Shown here in pieces: positions 1 to 6,881 of a stretch of 10,318 bases of DNA. A program made the position numbers and the translations under genes. The stretch is taken from positions 1 through 10,318 of the forward strand of contig JAUWDL010000019.1 of assembly GCA_030608825.1 (NCBI GenBank), written 5' to 3'. Numbering within the stretch: the first letter of the stretch is position 1; every line of letters starts with the position of its first letter. The notes beneath the pieces are model-generated. The model was not told the origin of the DNA and searched no databases. It saw nothing but the letters and a program-made list of their open reading frames with translations. Source of the DNA: Gemmatimonadales bacterium. GTDB taxonomy: Bacteria; Gemmatimonadota; Gemmatimonadetes; Palauibacterales; Palauibacteraceae.

Positions 1-134
1 ACTCCCTGCCGCCGGATCTCTTCCGTGGTAAAACCGACAGGTTTGAGTTCGGCGAGCCTGGCTGCAACACCGCGCACCAGCGTTGTCTTGCCGATACCGG
101 GAAAACCGGTGATGAGAAGGTTTTTCGTGACCAT
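1..134 (-). CDS. P-loop nucleoside-triphosphatase, THEP1-like (N-terminal fragment, runs off left edge)
   Basis: Only the first 44 codons are in the window; the gene continues past the left edge. The frame opens with ATG at 134 and begins MVTKNLLITGFPGIGKTTLV, a hydrophobic strand followed by a Walker A loop (GFPGIGKTT, about residues 10-18) very near the N-terminus. Further on comes VGFTTEEIR. This pairing of a terminal Walker A and a G-[FY]-x-T-E-E-[IV]-R segment is characteristic of the THEP1/NTPase_1 family of small (about 170-200 aa) nucleoside-triphosphatases, which hydrolyse NTPs in vitro and whose cellular role is unclear. The ribosome-binding site is weak (GTGGGTCAGG just upstream). 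It diverges from the rightward features and has no obvious tie to ornithine metabolism. Another small P-loop kinase or NTPase cannot be excluded from a fragment. Confidence 0.75.
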   Translation of the reverse strand, partial: MVTKNLLITGFPGIGKTTLVRGVAARLAELKPVGFTTEEIRRQG

Positions 135-159
135 GCCTGACCCACGTTTAAATATTTCT

Positions 160-206
160 AGTTGTTTGAGTTGACTCAAGTTGCTGGAGTTGCCTGAGTT
201 GACTCA
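160..206. repeat. Short AGTTG direct repeats with two TGAGT-TG-ACTCA palindromes
   Basis: AGTTG occurs at 160, 169, 179, 188 and 197, at spacings of 9, 10, 9 and 9 bases. Within this array the 12-mer TGAGTTGACTCA occurs twice, at 167-178 and 195-206 (28 bases apart). Each copy is an inverted repeat with 5-bp arms and a 2-base centre. The array sits 26 bases upstream of the THEP1-like start codon, so it could be an operator for that gene, or simply a slippage-derived intergenic repeat. No protein can be assigned to it. Confidence 0.5.
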
Positions 207-220
207 TTTCTACGGAAATT

Positions 221-246
221 CACCCATATTCTCCACCCATATCCTC
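221..246. repeat. Two-copy 13-bp tandem repeat
   Basis: CACCCATATTCTC at 221-233 is followed immediately by CACCCATATCCTC at 234-246, with 12 of 13 positions identical. It lies in the AT-rich intergenic region. Nothing in the sequence indicates a function. Confidence 0.55.
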
Positions 247-266
247 CCTGCCCAATCTCTCCTTCT

Positions 267-302
267 GATGTGAGGCAATTGATTGACATTTTGCCTCACG
301 TC
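267..302. promoter_or_regulatory. 12-bp inverted repeat (operator or RNA hairpin) overlapping a TTGACA box
   Basis: GATGTGAGGCAA (267-278) and TTGCCTCACGTC (291-302) are inverted repeats: 11 Watson-Crick pairs plus one G-T, around a 12-base centre. Neither strand has a T-run after the stem, so an intrinsic terminator is unlikely. The centre contains TTGACA (283-288), a consensus -35 box, but the best -10 at that distance (TAAAAC, 304-309, 15-base spacer) is poor. An alternative pair is TTGCCT (291-296) and TACATA (314-319) with 17 bases between. The site lies 57 bases upstream of the ATG of the broken small gene at 359, so it may be that gene's old operator/promoter. Confidence 0.4.
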
Positions 303-358
303 GTAAAACAACCTACATAACGCTGTCTCGAGGCTTTTCCGAAGGAGGTCGGAACCCT

Positions 359-556
359 ATGCGAAAAGAATACTCTTTTTGATTTTGGGCCCTGATCATC
401 ATCGGAATTTTGCTGAATACAATGTTCAGTGCCGGGCAGACTCTATCTCTGTTCAGTTATGATTTTGCTGTATCTCTTGGACTTTAGGAGCCAGAGGAAG
501 AAATCTCCGATATGGCATTTTTCGTCTGTCCCTCTTCCCACAGATCCGCCTTCTGA
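359..556 (+). pseudogene. Remnant of a small membrane-protein gene, broken by in-frame TGA and TAG
   Basis: A strong ribosome-binding site (GAAGGAGGT, 341-349) stands 9 bases before ATG 359. The frame then reads MRKEYSF, TGA (380-382), FWALIIIGILLN and so on to SLGL, TAG (485-487), EPEEEISDMAFF, and ends at TGA 554-556. The translation after the TGA looks protein-like: a hydrophobic helix (about codons 9-20), then an amphipathic stretch. Each stop is one transition from a sense codon (TGG to TGA; CAG to TAG). From about 511 another frame reads plausible residues (GIFRLSLFPQIRLLNRMGIR) up to TGA 589-591, suggesting an additional frameshift or deletion. I infer a decayed gene for a small integral membrane protein of unidentified family. 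TGA decoding as selenocysteine is a remote alternative, made unlikely by the second stop. Confidence 0.5.
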
Positions 557-587
557 ATCGGATGGGCATAAGAAAAGGAGCAGGTCA

Positions 588-616
588 TTGACGCCCTGAC
601 GTCTCTGTGATCTCAT
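588..616 (+). promoter_or_regulatory. Candidate sigma-70-type promoter for the GTPase gene
   Basis: TTGACG (588-593) matches the -35 consensus at five of six positions. It is followed after 17 bases by TCTCAT (611-616), a four-of-six match to the -10. A TG at 608-609 gives an extended -10 (TGATCTCAT). It lies about 60 bases before the ATG at 677. A small inverted repeat, CGTTA/TAACG (619-623 and 629-633), falls right where transcription would begin. This is a motif match only, with no experimental support. Confidence 0.35.
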
Positions 617-676
617 GTCGTTATGCCGTAACGGTGCGATCAACAGGATACATGATTGCCATGGGGGACGCTGCTC

Positions 677-2026
677 ATGACGAAGCGGCCCAAACGTACC
701 CGCGTTGTAATAATGGGCGCGGCCGGCCGTGATTTTCACAATTTCAACATGGTGTATCGGGATGATCCCGGCTGCGAAGTGATCGCCTTCACTGCGGCGC
801 AGATTCCGGACATAGCCGGGCGCCGCTATCCGCCTGTGCTTGCGGGCTCACATTATCCTGACGGCATTCCAATAGTGGAGGAGACGAAACTGGAGGCCCT
901 CTGTCGCCAGGAAAGCGTCGACCTGGTCGTGTTCGCCTACAGTGATGTCGATTACGCCCGCATGATGCACAAGGCATCCATGGCCCTGGCAGCCGGGGCC
1001 GATTTTCTGCTGCTGGGGCCAAAGCGCACGATGCTGCAGGCCAAGGTGCCGGTCATTGCCACCTCGGCGGTCAGGACCGGTTGCGGAAAGTCACAGACGA
1101 CCCGCTGGCTGTCCCGGCTGCTGAAAGAGCACGGCCTGCAAGCCGCGGTCATGCGCCATCCCATGCCGTATGGTGATCTCGAACGCCAGTCCGTGCAGCG
1201 TTTCTCGGAAAAGGCTGATCTTGCCGCCGCCCACTGCACGGTCGAGGAACGGGAGGAGTACGAACTGCACCTGGCGCTGGGCAACGTGGTGTATGCCGGT
1301 GTCGACTACGGCGCCATTCTGGCACGGGCCGAAGGGGAAGCTGACGTCATCCTCTGGGACGGCGGCAACAACGATTATCCCTTTATCCGTCCCGATCTGC
1401 ACATCGTGCTCGTCGACCCGTTGCGACCGGGACATGAAGCGACCCATCACCCCGGCGAGGCGGTGCTCCGCATGGCGGACATCGTTGTCATGGCCAAGGT
1501 GAATTCTGCCTCCGACGTGGACATCCGGCGGGCGACCGAGAACGTCCGCGGCATCAACGGTACCGCAACCATCGTGCGCGGCGCCTCGCCGGTGAAGATG
1601 GAGCATGAAGAGAGAGTGCGCGGCAAACGTGTCATCGTCGTCGAGGACGGCCCCACGATCACGCACGGCGGTATGTCATACGGGGCGGGCTATGTGGCCG
1701 CCACGCAGGCCCAGGTGGGGGAGATCATCGATCCCCGCGGCAGTGCGGCGGAAGAGGTCGCCGCCGTGTATGCACAGTATCCTCATATCGGCCCGGTGCT
1801 GCCTGCGGTGGGTTACAACCCGGCGCAGCTCCGTGCACTTCGGGACACGATCAACTCGGCCGATGCCGAAGTAGTCATCGCGGCGACGCCCTGCGATCTC
1901 GGCTCGCTGATCGAGATCAACAAACCGCTCTTGCGTGTCAGCTATGAATTCGCCGAGGTGGGAGAGCCGAGGTTGAGTCGCCTGATAGAGGTCTTTCTTC
2001 GCCGGCGGAGTCTGGGAAAGGGGTAG
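677..2026 (+). CDS. Predicted GTPase related to cyclic 2,3-diphosphoglycerate synthetase (COG2403-type)
   Basis: The 449-residue protein has two parts. The N-terminus (residues 9-130) is Rossmann-like, beginning RVVIMGAAGRDFHNFN. A P-loop NTPase domain follows, with Walker A in AVRTGCGKSQTT (131-142), the MPYGDL segment (163-168), a Walker B/switch-like ILWDGGNND (225-233) and a glycine-rich THGGMSYGAG (329-338). This arrangement matches the COG2403 group, whose characterised archaeal members make cyclic 2,3-diphosphoglycerate; bacterial members are mostly called predicted GTPases with unknown substrate. ATG 677 is chosen because GGGGGA lies 8 bases upstream and family proteins begin close to the VVIMGAAG strand. 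TTG 656 would add seven residues. The gene is monocistronic here and converges on alr. Its place beside a carbamate kinase and ornithine operon hints at phosphoryl- or carbamoyl-related metabolism, but that is inference. Family assignment is confident; the reaction is not known. Confidence 0.8.
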   Translation: MTKRPKRTRVVIMGAAGRDFHNFNMVYRDDPGCEVIAFTAAQIPDIAGRRYPPVLAGSHYPDGIPIVEETKLEALCRQESVDLVVFAYSDVDYARMMHKASMALAAGADFLLLGPKRTMLQAKVPVIATSAVRTGCGKSQTTRWLSRLLKEHGLQAAVMRHPMPYGDLERQSVQRFSEKADLAAAHCTVEEREEYELHLALGNVVYAGVDYGAILARAEGEADVILWDGGNNDYPFIRPDLHIVLVDPLRPGHEATHHPGEAVLRMADIVVMAKVNSASDVDIRRATENVRGINGTATIVRGASPVKMEHEERVRGKRVIVVEDGPTITHGGMSYGAGYVAATQAQVGEIIDPRGSAAEEVAAVYAQYPHIGPVLPAVGYNPAQLRALRDTINSADAEVVIAATPCDLGSLIEINKPLLRVSYEFAEVGEPRLSRLIEVFLRRRSLGKG

Positions 2027-2062
2027 GCCGGCACACCTGCGACCCGACCGCCCCCCCGAGCC

Positions 2063-3208
2063 TTACCCCTCGCGGTCCTCCGTGTCAACCACCAGACGGG
2101 GAACGCGCTGGGCAATGCCGGTAACGATTTCGTAGTTGATGGTCCCAAGCTTCCCGGCCAGTTCATCGGCGGTGACTTCCTCGCCACCCTGCCGGCCGAT
2201 GATAACCGCTTCATCGCCCTGCTCGACCTGCCCCCGGAGCGCCGTCACGTCGACCAGGCTTTGGTCCATCGTGATCCGGCCCACCTGTGGGCAGCGTCTG
2301 CCGCGAACGAGCAGCTCGAGGTTGTTGGAGAGGTTCCGGCTCAGACCGTCCCCGTAGCCCACGGGAACCGTGGCGATGAGAGAGGGCCGTCTGGTGTGAA
2401 AGGTATGCCCGTAACTCAGCCCGGTGCCGGCCGCGACTTCCTTCAGGAAGGTGATCCGTGTTCTCCACTCCAGTACCGGCTCGAGCCGGTGCACCCGCGG
2501 ATTGGCGATCTCCCGCGAGGGGCGCAGTCCATAGATGGCTATCCCGGGCCTTACCGCATCGAAGTGTGAGTCCGGCAGATCGAAAATGGCCGCGCTGTTC
2601 GCCATGTGACGGACCTCGATGCCGGCGGCGGCGGCCGCCTCGGCCACGCGCCGGAACTGCTCGATCTCCTCGCGGGACAGGCTCTTGTCCGCCTGGTCCG
2701 CGCAGGGAAAGTGACTCATGAGCCCCCGGATGCGAAGTGCCGGCAAGGCGCGACAGTGTTCGAGAAAGGAGGGGACCTCGTCCGGGTGGATGCCTACGCG
2801 TCCCATCCCCGTATCGACCATGAGATGCACCGCAACCTGTTTGCCCGCCTTTTCCGCCTCGCCGGCCAGCGCATCCGTCATCTCGGTCGTGCAGACGGAG
2901 GGCTCCAGACCATAGGCGACGATCGCCGCGCTCTGCTCGGGCAGCGCGGCCGAGAGCAGCACGTAGGTGGCCGCCGCGCTCCGCTCGATCAGAGCGATCG
3001 CCTCGGCGGTGTGGGCGACCGAGAGTGTCCGGTAACCGAGGCCGATGAGGTGGCGGGCCACGATTTCAGCTCCGTGACCGTAGGCGTTCGCCTTGATGGC
3101 GGGCCACATCTCCCGCCCGCCGACCATTTCCTGCAGCAGAGCCAGGTTGCGGCTCAGCCGGGCGAGGTGAATGCGGGCCGTGGTAAGGTGACGCGTGCGC
3201 CTGCTCAC
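2063..3208 (-). CDS. alr: Alanine racemase
   Basis: PLP enzyme interconverting L- and D-alanine (EC 5.1.1.1); cytoplasmic. At 381 residues it is full length for the family (about 360-390). It has the fold-type III barrel with PLP lysine K39 in AIKANAYGHG, the substrate-side DTGMGRVG (Arg137), the second catalytic tyrosine Y266 in GLSYGHTF, PVGYGDG (282-288) and ITMDQ (312-316) in the C-terminal beta domain. The start is GTG 3208, 10 bases after the orr stop, with GAGGGAG as ribosome-binding site overlapping that stop. It is the last gene of the operon. Thiolytic cleavage by OrtAB yields D-alanine, so this enzyme probably feeds D-alanine back to L-alanine for catabolism. It may also supply D-alanine for the cell wall. 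A relaxed specificity (for example acting also on ornithine or serine) cannot be ruled out from sequence. Confidence 0.92.
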   Translation of the reverse strand: MSRRTRHLTTARIHLARLSRNLALLQEMVGGREMWPAIKANAYGHGAEIVARHLIGLGYRTLSVAHTAEAIALIERSAAATYVLLSAALPEQSAAIVAYGLEPSVCTTEMTDALAGEAEKAGKQVAVHLMVDTGMGRVGIHPDEVPSFLEHCRALPALRIRGLMSHFPCADQADKSLSREEIEQFRRVAEAAAAAGIEVRHMANSAAIFDLPDSHFDAVRPGIAIYGLRPSREIANPRVHRLEPVLEWRTRITFLKEVAAGTGLSYGHTFHTRRPSLIATVPVGYGDGLSRNLSNNLELLVRGRRCPQVGRITMDQSLVDVTALRGQVEQGDEAVIIGRQGGEEVTADELAGKLGTINYEIVTGIAQRVPRLVVDTEDREG

Positions 3209-3218
3209 CCCCGCTCCC

Positions 3219-4313
3219 TCAAGCCGGCCCGGCGCCGGGATCTTTTCCGACCGGCTGTATTTTCACGTATTCCGACGTCATCGCCGCGAGGAGCGCGCCG
3301 TAGTTCAGGGAAAAGGCGAGCTCGTCACCCACACGAACGCCGCCCTCCGCCCCGCTCACATCGACCACCAGGTAGCCGCTCGAGGCGCCGATGATGCGAA
3401 GCCGCTGATCGAGAGGCCTGACGCCCTCGACATCCACGTCCTCGCGGCCGACGTTGAGGAGGGCCCGCGCCGCCACGCCGCGGTCCTCGAAGGAAGGCCG
3501 CTTTCCGAAGGCGTCCTCGCCGCGCTCCCCCAGAGGAAGCGACGGTTTTTTCTTCACCTCCAGCACCTCGGCATACAGGACGAAGGCGTCCTGGAAGGTG
3601 CCGGGCCACGGGCGGCGATGGATGGTCTCACGGCCGAGCAGGATGGCCTCGCCGATTCGTGCGTGGTTGACTCGCGGCGGCATGCGTCCGGAAGCGATGA
3701 GGTCGAGCCCGCTGGAATTTACTCCAGAGATCCACTTCAGGGTCCGGCCGCTTGAGCGCTCGACGCCCTCGGCAAGCTCGACCAGCCGGTTCATGTTGTC
3801 CTCACCGGGCACGACGCCTCCGAAGCAGGCCAGGTTTGTCCCCAGGCCGACAAGGCGAATCCCGGGAAGGCCGAGGGCTCTCCGGGCGACGGGGGGAAGT
3901 TCGTCGGGCCAGATGCCCTCGCGCAAGTCACCCAGATCCACCATGAGAATCACGTCATGCACCCGGCCTTGTCGTGACGCCGCCTCGGAGAGGCCTTCGA
4001 GTGCCGCAAGCTCGGAGTTCAGGCTTATCCGGGTCAGTTCGACGACGGCCTCCACCCCGGACAGCGGCGGAAGCCGCAGCAGCAGGTAGGGGGTGTCCAC
4101 CCCGGCAGCCTTGAGCCGGCGGATGTTTTCCAGGCGCGAATCTCCGATGGAGGCGACACCGCCCCGGAGCATGGCCCGGGCCACCTCCGGATTGCCGCAG
4201 ACGCACTTGGTTACACCGGTCACCTCGATGCCGTGTTTTCCGCACAGCTCGACTACGGAGCGGGCATTGTGCTCGATCTTGCCCAGGTCGATGGTTACCT
4301 GGGGCTGGGCCAT
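3219..4313 (-). CDS. orr: Ornithine racemase (PLP, alanine-racemase-like barrel)
   Basis: Converts L-ornithine to D-ornithine (EC 5.1.1.12), supplying the substrate of OraSE. The 364-residue protein starts TIDLGKIEHNARSV, with the PLP lysine K36 in GVTKCVCGNPEVA. VDLGDLREGIWP (125-136), SGVNSSG (196-202) and NHARIGEAILLGRET (216-230) follow. The C-terminal part carries the PLGERGEDAFG and LNYGALLAAMTS segments typical of the Orr group rather than of Alr. ATG 4313 is chosen because it lies one base after the oraE stop (TGA G ATG) with GAAGGG upstream, and the family N-terminus begins there. The same frame stays open for 35 more codons inside oraE, but those residues look unlike the family. Identification rests on family motifs plus position directly after oraE. 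A related amino-acid racemase is possible but less likely. Confidence 0.9.
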   Translation of the reverse strand: MAQPQVTIDLGKIEHNARSVVELCGKHGIEVTGVTKCVCGNPEVARAMLRGGVASIGDSRLENIRRLKAAGVDTPYLLLRLPPLSGVEAVVELTRISLNSELAALEGLSEAASRQGRVHDVILMVDLGDLREGIWPDELPPVARRALGLPGIRLVGLGTNLACFGGVVPGEDNMNRLVELAEGVERSSGRTLKWISGVNSSGLDLIASGRMPPRVNHARIGEAILLGRETIHRRPWPGTFQDAFVLYAEVLEVKKKPSLPLGERGEDAFGKRPSFEDRGVAARALLNVGREDVDVEGVRPLDQRLRIIGASSGYLVVDVSGAEGGVRVGDELAFSLNYGALLAAMTSEYVKIQPVGKDPGAGPA

Positions 4314-4314
4314 C

Positions 4315-6531
4315 TCATCCCTTCGCAGGGGGTTCGGTGTCGGGTTGTCCCGCGCGAAGTGCCCGAACCAGGAAGCTGGCCACGTCCCGGCCAGTCGTGT
4401 TGTGGCCGAAACCGGCATCCATTCCGCACTCGCGTGCGAGCTCGTCGGTCACCTGAGTTCCTCCGGCAATCAGCACCAGCCGCTCCCTGAGGCCCCGCCG
4501 CCGGGCGAGCTCGTCGAGGCGCCGCATGTGCTGTCTGTGGACATCCGCGTGGGTGACGATGGTCGAAATCAGCACGGCATGGGCGTGCCTCTCCTGCGCC
4601 GCATCGATCACCTCTTCGACGGAAACCGACGTGCCGAGGTCGTGGCAGTGGAACCCGTACTTTTCGATGCCGCCGTGCTTGATGTCGAGGATCTCATGCA
4701 GTCCCACCGAGTGTTCGTCTTCGCCAACGGTTGCGGCCACGAGGCGAATGTTCCGGCGGCGTGCCCAGGCCTCGATCTCGGCCTCCGGGAGCGGCATCTC
4801 CCTGGTCGGTACCGACAGCCCGTCGACGAGGACGGCGACGTCGAGCGCACCCTTGATCTCGAAGACGCTTCCTTCTGCCGGATGCAGGACCCGGCGGCTG
4901 ATGACCTCGGGATTCTCGAGCCCCATGCGCTTCGCCATCTCAAGCGCCGCCGCTTCGGCCACCGGGGGCCGCTCGGGAAGGAACAGAGTCACGCACACGA
5001 TGTTGTCGCCGTGCCTTTCGACCTCGGGGCTGAGCTTCCCGGCCGCCCGTTCGGCGAGAGGGTGCTCCAGGCGCTTCGCCACATTGTCTTCGGGATCCAG
5101 CTCGTCGATGTATCGAATCTTCGAGGGGACGCACAGGGTGCAGCCTCCGTAATCCTCGCAGGGCTTCCCGCTGCCGTGAGCACAGACGCTGTCGCCGAAG
5201 TGGCTGCACACCGGTGCGCCGTAATCGGCCTCGCGCCGGATGACCGTTCCCGCTCCGTCGCTGCCGTCCGGATCCCGGACGATGCCGTCACCTTTGCGCT
5301 CTGGGAAGTAGCCCGAATCGACGAACTGGCCATTGGCAACGGCCTGGTAGTAACCGCCGCTCTCGAGGATCTCCTCGAGAAAGAGAACGGCCCGCTCCTG
5401 CAGTTCCCGGACCTGTCCCCGCAGCGGGCCGTCTTCCCTCAGTTCGATGAGTTCCGTGAGACCATCGAGGCCCATGAGGGCCTGCCGGGCCGTATTCACG
5501 CCCGCGACGTTGTTGTAGTGCCAGGGGATGTTGCGGCCCTCGTCCGGCGTGATGGTGCTCTGTATGTCGGCCGAGGTCAGGCGTGAGATCAAGGTGTCGA
5601 GGACGTGGGTGACGGTAGCTTCCAGCATGTCCGTCTCCATGTAGCGCGTGTTCTGCTGGGCGCGAAAGATGTAACCCTGAAAGACGTCGCGCAGAGCAAC
5701 GGCGTAAGGCAGGTCGAGACGCAGCTTCGGCGCCGGCGGGGCGGTGGGCGGCACGGTGGAGAGCGCGATCAAATCAGGGGGCATGCCGGCGGCCCGTGAG
5801 TAGGCGCAGTTGATTGCGTGCTGAACAAAAAGCTCCGGCGTCACTTTCCACGCCTCTTTCGCCATGGCGTTGGCGTTGTGTGCGCCGTCCAACTGAAGGA
5901 TGCTGCTGTCGGCGAGTATCCTCTTCGACTCGGCAGCATCAACGAAGGAGCGGTGCATGTTGATGTCACGATACAAGACATTGTACTGGGGATCCTGGTG
6001 CGCTCCGTTCACGCCTTCCTCGGCGAAGAGCACGGCCATCTCGGGTCCCGCAACACCGCTGACGTAGGAGTGGAAATTGATGGGTCGGCCGACTTCGTCT
6101 TCGATCGCATCGAGGGCTTTGCGCGTAGCGCGGAGCTGCTTTCTCGTGATCGGAATGCCGCCGACGCCTTCGGGCGTACCTTCGATAAGTCCGTCTATGT
6201 GAGACTGTCCGGTCGTGCGGATAACCATGATGTGATCGGCGCCATGCCAGGCTGCCATGCGCATCCGGCGCAGGTCATCCTCGAAACGGCCGGAGGCGAT
6301 TTCGGTGGTGATGACGAAGTCGCACTGGGGGTCGATGCCGCCGAAATAATGTGCCGCGGGCAACGGTACCGATTGCGCGAGATCATCCGAGGTGTCTTTG
6401 TAGAGGAAAGGTCCGATGTGATGGTTTTCTTTCTTCCTGCGCCAGGTCCAGCCCTTGCGCCTCGGCCTGTAGTGCTCGAGATCCTCAAGAATCTCCCGCA
6501 CGTCGAGCTTCCTGTCGGGCGTCAGCTTCAT
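4315..6531 (-). CDS. oraE: D-ornithine 4,5-aminomutase, large (B12/PLP) subunit
   Basis: With OraS it performs the adenosylcobalamin- and PLP-dependent 1,2-amino shift from D-ornithine to (2R,4S)-2,4-diaminopentanoate (EC 5.4.3.5). At 738 residues it is the usual family length. An N-terminal TIM-barrel region (about 60-390) contains TTEIASGRFEDD, HGADHIMVIRTTGQSH and STVPPTAPPAP. A C-terminal Rossmann cobalamin domain (about 590-725) holds the base-off motif DEHSVG (605-610; His607 as cobalt ligand) and, eleven residues on, Lys618. These correspond to His618 and the PLP lysine Lys629 of the Clostridium sticklandii enzyme. ATG 6531 overlaps the oraS stop as ATGA, with GGGAGGAG 8 bases upstream. 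The linker before the cobalamin domain has an unusual five-cysteine cluster (442-467; see findings). Confidence 0.96.
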   Translation of the reverse strand: MKLTPDRKLDVREILEDLEHYRPRRKGWTWRRKKENHHIGPFLYKDTSDDLAQSVPLPAAHYFGGIDPQCDFVITTEIASGRFEDDLRRMRMAAWHGADHIMVIRTTGQSHIDGLIEGTPEGVGGIPITRKQLRATRKALDAIEDEVGRPINFHSYVSGVAGPEMAVLFAEEGVNGAHQDPQYNVLYRDINMHRSFVDAAESKRILADSSILQLDGAHNANAMAKEAWKVTPELFVQHAINCAYSRAAGMPPDLIALSTVPPTAPPAPKLRLDLPYAVALRDVFQGYIFRAQQNTRYMETDMLEATVTHVLDTLISRLTSADIQSTITPDEGRNIPWHYNNVAGVNTARQALMGLDGLTELIELREDGPLRGQVRELQERAVLFLEEILESGGYYQAVANGQFVDSGYFPERKGDGIVRDPDGSDGAGTVIRREADYGAPVCSHFGDSVCAHGSGKPCEDYGGCTLCVPSKIRYIDELDPEDNVAKRLEHPLAERAAGKLSPEVERHGDNIVCVTLFLPERPPVAEAAALEMAKRMGLENPEVISRRVLHPAEGSVFEIKGALDVAVLVDGLSVPTREMPLPEAEIEAWARRRNIRLVAATVGEDEHSVGLHEILDIKHGGIEKYGFHCHDLGTSVSVEEVIDAAQERHAHAVLISTIVTHADVHRQHMRRLDELARRRGLRERLVLIAGGTQVTDELARECGMDAGFGHNTTGRDVASFLVRALRAGQPDTEPPAKG

Positions 6532-6881
6532 CGAGACAGCTCCTCCCAGTGATTTCCCTGCAGCAGTGCCTTGCCTGCTGTGCGAACGGAGATCCCTTTC
6601 GCCTTGGCCAGGTTGAGCACGAGCTTTCCGGCGCCGTGTCCCAGCAGTTTGCGCCCGCCCATTTGTTCGACGATTCCCTTGGCTTCCGTACTCGAGAATC
6701 CCATCCGCAGCAGCACCGAGCGCTCGATGGACGGCGTTGTGTGTGTGCGTGCCTCTTCTATGAGGGGTGCAACAATTTTCTCGGCAAGTTCCCAGAAGTA
6801 GCCGCGCAGTTTTTCGTCCGACATCACCTGCAGCCGCTTGCGGCGAGCCTCGAAATCATCTGCTCTTTCCGGACAACTCAT
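6528..6881 (-). CDS. oraS: D-ornithine 4,5-aminomutase, small subunit
   Basis: Partner of OraE; the small subunit is needed for an active, stable heterotetramer. The 117-residue product shows the conserved family stretch TTPSIERSVLLRMGFSS (48-64), followed by GHGAGKLVLNLAK (81-93) and the C-terminal GISVRTAGKALLQG. Family members are about 120 residues. ATG 6881 is preferred, with AAGGAGGT (6894-6887) five bases upstream; TTG 6884 is possible. The start lies inside the end of ortB (26-base overlap, different frame) and the stop overlaps oraE by four bases, so translation of ortB, oraS and oraE is probably coupled, which would help the subunits be made in equal amounts. Confidence 0.95.
   Translation of the reverse strand: MSCPERADDFEARRKRLQVMSDEKLRGYFWELAEKIVAPLIEEARTHTTPSIERSVLLRMGFSSTEAKGIVEQMGGRKLLGHGAGKLVLNLAKAKGISVRTAGKALLQGNHWEELSR

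Noticed and set aside
267..302. Reading the 12-bp inverted repeat as an intrinsic terminator
   Set aside because: There is no T-run after the stem in either direction, and no gene ends just before it.
443..739. A 98-codon minus-strand frame across the intergenic region and the GTPase start
   Set aside because: It overlaps the GTPase N-terminus and the membrane-protein remnant, has no good ribosome-binding site, and its translation shows no domain or membrane pattern.
2027..2062. Possible bidirectional terminator between the convergent GTPase and alr genes
   Set aside because: The 36 bases are C-rich with no convincing stem followed by a T-run on either strand, so it was not called.
2606..3394. 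A 262-codon + strand open frame opposite alr
   Set aside because: Antisense to a full-length alanine racemase with all catalytic motifs; the composition is Arg/Gly-rich shadow sequence.
4314..4418. Upstream extension of orr by 35 codons
   Set aside because: The extension lies inside the oraE coding end and reads unlike any racemase N-terminus. ATG 4313 has a ribosome-binding site and the expected family start.
4093..5586. A 497-codon open frame on the + strand opposite oraE
   Set aside because: It lies antisense to oraE and orr, whose motifs are unmistakable. Its translation has no recognisable family pattern, and long antisense frames are expected at this GC content.
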